A DNA stretch of 64,000 nt from Musa acuminata AAA Group (Eukaryota; Streptophyta; Magnoliopsida; Zingiberales; Musaceae): NCBI RefSeq assembly GCF_036884655.1, contig NC_088331.1, positions 16,715,501-16,779,500 of the forward strand, written 5' to 3'. Positions 58,727-64,000 of the stretch are shown piece after piece; the stretch's first letter is position 1, and every line of letters begins with the position of its first letter. Below the pieces are notes generated by a model, which made no database searches, was not told the origin of the DNA, and saw only the letters and a program-made list of their open reading frames with translations. A program made the position numbers and the translations under genes.

Positions 58727-60077
58727 TGAATCCTAAATTTTGATAATAAAATTAATTGATGAATTTAATAAATTAATTTTATTATCAAGATAAGTGACGT
58801 AGGAAATACTTCTATCATAAACTCAAACCATCGAAATGCCAAATGTCAAGCAGGAGAGTAGAACGTTATACCGAAAAATAGTGTTAGAAAAAATTAAACA
58901 TCGAACCAAAGAATTGATTAATGTGTTGAATAATGAATTTGGTATCGTATTGAAAGGATCGGATATCACACTGAAAATTGGATGTCGTAACAAAGTTGAC
59001 ATGTCGAAGGATTGGGTAATATGTTGAAGGTCTAGATGAAATATTAAAAGATTGTATAACATGTCGAAATAGTAAACAATATGTTAAAAACTTTGAAGAT
59101 GTGTCGGATGATTGATTGATGAGTCAAACGTCTTGGTCTATGTAATTTTAGAATAATTTGAGTTGGTATTAGGTTGAACAAAACTTACTTATTATAAAAG
59201 CTATTGGGAGCTATTGGGAGCTGAATTTGGGTTATGAGAATGCCAAACACATGGCCTAAACAACCTAGGTCAATAATTGTATTACCTATGGGAGTTGTAT
59301 TACCATCAAAGTCAAGCTTCGCAATGTTATATAAAAAATTATGATGATAGTACTATCAAAGTCTAATATTGTGGCTTTGTATAAAAAAATTATGATAGTA
59401 GTTGTATGAGAGTTTAGTATTATGGTTGTGTCAAAAATTATAATGAAGTATTATAGAAGTCTAGTATTATAGCTCAATTTCAAATATTACGGTAGTAGTA
59501 CAATCCAAAGTCAATAGTAGTACTGTTTGTATTTTAAAATATCAAGAATTTAATTTTTAACTTTATTTTAAAAGCCTTTTGAGGCTATAAATATCTCATT
59601 TGATCTTGGTTGATGGAGGATCCATTCCTAAGTTTATAAAGTATTATAACTCTTTTCTTGAGTATTATTTTAATTCTCTACTATCTTGAGTGTAGTTGTG
59701 ATACTAAGTGGTAGAGGTAATAGGTCTATTATAAAAGAATAAGTGTGAAAGTTATCTCCTAGGCTTGGAAAAGAAGAAAGTTATAATAATAGTAGTTGAT
59801 TTTATTTTGCCTATTGGAAATAAAATCACAAGTAAAAGCTAATAATTTTGAGAGAAGATGAATCGAGAGTAAACATATGTTAGGATGATCGAACTACTAT
59901 AAATCGATTTACATCCTTTCTCTTAAGACTTTTACTCATAATTATTCACTTTACTTATAACTCTTACTTATTTACATTTTTTATATATTGTTTTCTCAAT
60001 TGAATTTTAAAGCTAGTTAAAATTTGTTATAGCACTAATTCGCTCCCTTCTCTCTTAGTACTATTAAGATTCTAACA
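58727..60077 (+). repeat. TE12: degenerate 5' LTR
   Basis: It begins near TGTTTGAATCCTAAATTTTGA, contains the GTGACGTAGGAAATACTTCTATC head near 58797 and GGCTATAAATATCTC near 59584, and ends TTAAGATTCTAACA. The next bases ATTAGCATTAAAG are a decayed primer-binding site (compare ATTGGTATCAGAG). Confidence 0.7.
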
Positions 60078-60127
60078 ATTAGCATTAAAGTTCGATCCTC
60101 TCAATTGTATTAACAATAAAGATAGAT

Positions 60128-60400
60128 ATGATGATTTTTTCAAATAATCAAGAGGGTTACTCCATCACATGTCCTTCTATTTTTAACAAGACAAATTACA
60201 CTTATTGAAAAACTTGAATAAGGATTTTCTTGGTTTCTATGGATTATAATTTATGAAATATTATCAAATTTAGTTTTAAAAATTTACTAAATCGATTGAT
60301 GAATGGGAGAATATTTTCTTTGAATGCTATAGTTATAAATATTTTATTTTATGCCTTCGATAAAAATAAGTTTAATCGAGTTTCTACTTGTGATACTATA
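60128..60400 (+). pseudogene. gag start fragment of TE12
   Basis: Stop-filled similarity to TE6 and TE7 gag: SFNNQEGYSIT..CPSIFN-like near 60140-60190, then FSLNA..NILFYAFDKNKFNRVSTCDT near 60320-60400. It stops abruptly at about 60400, where an unrelated block begins. Confidence 0.7.
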
Positions 60401-61451
60401 ATGATATATGACATATATACTAGTTATAGGTGCCTTGCAAGCCAATCACATGAGTGATAGCACATGTGATATGATACACACTCTTTTTGCTTATTATTTC
60501 TTTGGTATTTTTCTCACTTTATATTGCCCGTTGCATATATTGTGATGCTCATAGATCTGTACAATAAGAATTGGATCGTGATGAGATCACATTAATAAGA
60601 CTGATTAACCTTTAAACATAGACCCTAAATGATCTCAATCATGGTTACTCGAGAGAAATATCAAGATAATTGAATAGACTAGTGTATTGTATACTCATCT
60701 ATATGATGGAGATAGTTGGTCTCATAGTTACTCTTGTGGGGATACTAGGGATACAATGCAAGTACTTAGAATAAGTTCATTGATTGATTTGCTCACGAAA
60801 TGTTGGATGGTTGATGATACCTCATTGTTAAATAGTGATTCCACTATCCCAATGGTGTATCTCGTCCTTAGACTTGACACACTAAGGATGTCCTATATGA
60901 GTACTCAACTCTTTGATACCAGACTTATAGACCTAAAAGTTTTAGATCTAGCATATTCAGTCATTGAGAGTGATAGCCAACTTTATGAGGGTTATTGAGT
61001 ATCAATAGAGGATCATTTACTCTCGGTGTCATGAGGGAAATATACTATGTGTTCTTGCTCAGACAAGTCCCTAGCTAGGGTCATTCGTATTGAGAGAGAA
61101 ATAGTTCTCTAGGAGAATCTGATTAGAGCGAGGCTCGAGTAGAAATAGTATGAGCCTGATAGCATTATACCCAAAGTATGGTTTCTAGAATATTATATAG
61201 ATCAGAGACTATAGATACACAATAACTAAGGAAAAATAGGTTTAATGGATTGGATTCACTTGTATCCTTTGAAGACTACTGAGTAGTAGTTTAGTATGTC
61301 TATAGCCGATACATTGAGTGAATTATTATGGAGATAATAATTCGCTGAACGAGGAAGAGTTTTGACAAGTATGACTCACAAGTAGGAGGATTAGTTAATT
61401 TACAAAAGAATTTGTTAACTTGTCAATGTTAGATTTTATGGCTCTTTATAA
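60400..61451. other. repeat-like block of unassigned type
   Basis: This is not AT-rich like its surroundings. It includes TTGGATCGTGATGAGATCAC (near 60573), GGTTACTCGAGAGAAATATC (near 60643) and AGATAATAATTCGCTGAA (near 61333). It resembles the non-coding LTR or leader of a plant retrotransposon as I remember such sequences, but I cannot name the family. A 103-codon open frame (60687-60998) has no domain and is probably chance. The right edge (about 61383-61425) resembles 57607-57650 of TE11. Confidence 0.45.
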
Positions 61452-63003
61452 TGTTAGGAACGAGTCGACACTAAGAGGCGGGGCGGGGGGGGGGGGGGGG
61501 GGGTGAATTAATGCAGCGAAAAAATTATCGGTTTCAAAAATCTTTATATCGATTAAACCTGATTATGATGAAAACTGTTTCGTAAAGATATTAACTTGAA
61601 AGTGTATAAAAGAGTGTAATGAAAAGGTAAAGCAAGTAAAGTAGTTTGCAAGGAAGATAAACAGCAAAACAGAAATGCAAACCAATTTATAGTGATTTGG
61701 TCATCGTGACCTACATCCACTCCACTGATTCCTCTTCTATCGAGGCCACTGGCATCCACTAATGATATTCTTTCAACGGGCAAAGATCAACTACTCTTTT
61801 ACAACCCTCTTCCCTTTTTCACAAGTTTAGGAGATAACCTTTACACCCCCATCACTCCTCTTTAAAACTATGCTAACACTTAGAGCTTTTAGATGATTTC
61901 TCACAAGATTACAATAGAGTTTTTCTACTTTTTTCACTCAATTCTTATGTTTGTTAATCAAGGATAAGAGGGGTATTTATAGGTCGCAACTAGATTCAAA
62001 CATGGAGCCTAAAAAGATCTCATCCTGGGTTTCCCGGGTCCTAGCGGTACCACCGCCTGGGAGATTGTGTATGGGCGGTACCATCGCCTGACAGCCTCAG
62101 AGATTGAGTCTAGGCGATACCATCGCCTGACATAGTCTCAAAGACTGTGCCACGATGGTGCCACATGTTAGGTCATTGTTTGGGCCTTTCACTTGACCTA
62201 ACATAGTCCATACATGGGCCCAACTAGCCCTTAATTGGGTTGCCCAATTTCAATCCCAATTATGTGCTAACTACGAAATTTAAGGCATACACTATGAAAA
62301 TCTGGTCCGGTTAGTCTAGGTTTCTTTCGGCGAGCTTCTGGCGATCTTCCGATGAACTTCCGACGATCTCTCGGTAATGTTCCAACGGACTCCCGGCAAG
62401 CTCTTGGACTTCACGATGATCTTCTTGGCAAGTTCCGACAAGCTTCTTTGGCAAGCTTCAAAACTTCTCGGTCAATTCCGGTAGAACTTCCGATGAACAT
62501 TCGTACTTCCGACGAACTCTCGAACTCCCAACGAAATCTCATTCTTGACTCTAGGACTTCATTTTGCTTTATGCATTGATCACTATCATAGTTAATCCTA
62601 CATAAATAAAACCTACTTCGATCTAGACAATTATTACAAGCTTGAATCATATTGTCCGGCATGTCATTGGTTCATCGATGCTTCATCCGATTCTTCGGTG
62701 CATCATCCTCTCTTATGGCCTATTACCCAATCGGCCAGTTGACCTCCGCAACTCCGATTTCCTTAGTATAATTTCCGCTCTTCTTGGCCTGATGCTCGAA
62801 CCCATGGCCCGAAGCCTTCTGTCGATACATCGACCGGTCCTCCGGTTCAACGTCCAATCTTATGACATGTTCAACTTTGGCCCAACATGATTCTTCCTGC
62901 CTTAATTGTCTCTCCCTGATCGAAGCTTCCTGTGTCACTCAAAACATAGATCAAATCATAAACACTATCAATTAGTTTCATCATTAAAATCTAAGATTCA
63001 ACA
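61452..63003 (-). repeat. 3' LTR of TE13, family A
   Basis: The left end is TGTTAGGAACGAG followed by a long G-rich run (complement of the poly-C tract, 61483-61503). The right end is GATTCAACA, intact. U3 motifs GGTACCACCGCC are near 62045 and the TATA complement TATTTATAGG near 61974. It is one of the best preserved family A LTRs here and a good reference for TE2. Confidence 0.9.
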
Positions 63004-63899
63004 ATCTCCCCCTTTTTGATGATGACAACCAATTGATGATAGAGTTAACCTTAACTCCCCCTATCAATTTGTCATATTGATAGAACTCTTGGATTCAAAA
63101 ATCCAAGCAATATGTCATGATAAAATCAGGCATAATATCATACTTCTCCCCCTTTGTCACCAACAAAAAGGAGAAGTTCAACTATCAAGTGTTTGAGATA
63201 TAAGCTTTACAACATTTTAGAACATGCAAGCTAGTAATAATTTTGAGTTTTTCAAGTTTGTAAATTTTGCTAAATGTGCAAATTAGCATGTTTTGCTTCT
63301 TGAGATAAGCAAGATAGCACTTTTTACTTCTCTTTTGATATGAGCAAGCTAATAAGTTTTGGACTCTTTGCAATGTGCAAGCTAACAAGTTATAGCTTCT
63401 TCTTCCATATATCATCATGCAAGGAAAAAATATAATTTTATAATTATTTTTCCTTTACATCAATTTTCACATCATAACAAAGATAAATAATAAATTTGCA
63501 TTATAAACATAATCTCAAATTTTATCATTCAAGCTAGCATATTTTTTGTTCTCTTTTGCAATGTGGAAGCTAACAATTTCCTTTTTTCTTACAACAATGA
63601 TACAAATCATAAATATTTCAAATTAAGATGGTATCGAAATGTCAAATTACACTACATCCTATCATGCATGATCATAACTTCTCAAGAGTATTTCATACAT
63701 AATTTTATTTCATCACACGAAGAATATCAAGAAAAATTAATTGGATGATGAGATATACACTAAATGAATACAAGGGAGTATCATAAATAAATCATGGCAT
63801 GAAAGATATGATCATGTGAATACGAAAAGATATGATTCATATAGTAAATCTCAAGTAATTCCAAGAAATTATGATTAATGATTTAGTTGGATATATCAT
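63004..63899 (-). other. TE13 3' non-coding region
   Basis: Complemented polypurine tract at 63004-63019, hairpin AGAGTTAACCTTAACTCC at 63041-63058, complemented GACAAAGGGGGAG near 63150, and GCTAGC-type motifs at 63220-63560. No gene. Confidence 0.8.
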
Positions 63900-64000
63900 T
63901 GTTGAATCTCGAATTTTAATGATGAAGTCAATTGTCATTTGGTTATCTAATCTGAATATTAAGATAAGTGTGCAGGATTAACTATGATGGCAGTAAGACA
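63900..64000 (+). repeat. start of a family B LTR, cut by the window edge
   Basis: TGTTGAATCTCGAATTTTAA followed by GATGAAGTCAATTGTCATTTG and AAGTGTGCAGGATTAACTATG, as at 14097 and 42426. ATCAT at 63895-63899 is the candidate duplicated target. Confidence 0.88.

Larger units (their letters stand above)
61452..63899 (-). mobile_element. TE13: 3' end of a minus-strand Sirevirus-type element
   Basis: The 3' LTR is at 61452-63003 and 3' non-coding DNA runs right to 63899. The element continues beyond an LTR that starts at 63900. Bases 61447-61451 (TATAA) are the expected duplicated target; the partner lies outside the window. Confidence 0.85.

Noticed and set aside
60687..60998. 103-codon frame
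   Set aside because: It lies in a repeat-like block, has no domain and no conserved neighbours.

Overview
The window is repeat-dominated plant nuclear DNA. The only host gene I recognise lies at 51315-54993 on the minus strand. It is a five-exon gene for a plant MUN-domain (Munc13-like, DUF810) protein with very GC-rich outer exons, as is common in monocots. Its own exon-intron structure, the Ty1/copia Sirevirus-type retrotransposons and the very AT-rich intergenic DNA fit a monocot. My impression is Zingiberales (banana or ensete relatives), but that rests on the look of the LTR families and was not checked. No tRNA, rRNA or CRISPR array was seen, and no pararetroviral insertion was recognised.

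Left part (1-38555): a tower of retrotransposons inserted into one another. TE1 (1-4156, minus) is followed by a copia pol scrap (4157-4477, plus). TE2 is a minus-strand element whose LTR begins at 4478 and whose body ends near 38555. TE2 was entered by solo LTR TE3 (4983-6390, duplication CAAAT), by TE4 (6411-24663, duplication AAAGG) and by TE7 (26375-37220, duplication AATCT). The 3' LTR of TE4 was entered by a Ty3/gypsy-like solo LTR, TE5 (10699-23997, ACTAT/ACTGT). TE5 was entered by the youngest element, TE6 (14097-23392, CTCTC). The 5' LTR of TE7 was entered by TE8 (27244-31820, minus). The target-site duplications close each level, so relative insertion order can be read directly.

TE6 is the most interesting object. 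Its LTRs are nearly identical. It has an intact gag and a second intact 371-codon ORF that looks like the plant 'putative transposon protein' (Transposase_32-like) domain, but no protease, integrase, reverse transcriptase or RNase H. It therefore looks like a recently mobile non-autonomous element that depends on a related Sirevirus. TE9 (42426-46914) shows what such a partner's pol looks like: all pol domains are recognisable, but four in-frame stops break it.

Middle and right: 38556-42425 is AT-rich DNA with no recognised gene. TE9 and TE10 (46915-49830) are truncated plus-strand elements. The MUN gene follows, then an AT-rich stretch with a degenerate tandem repeat of about 160 bp (56298-57160). 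After that come two very old LTRs (57341-58495 and 58727-60077) with a gag scrap, an unassigned repeat-like block (60400-61451), the minus-strand TE13 (61452-63899), and the start of another LTR (63900-64000) that runs out of the window.
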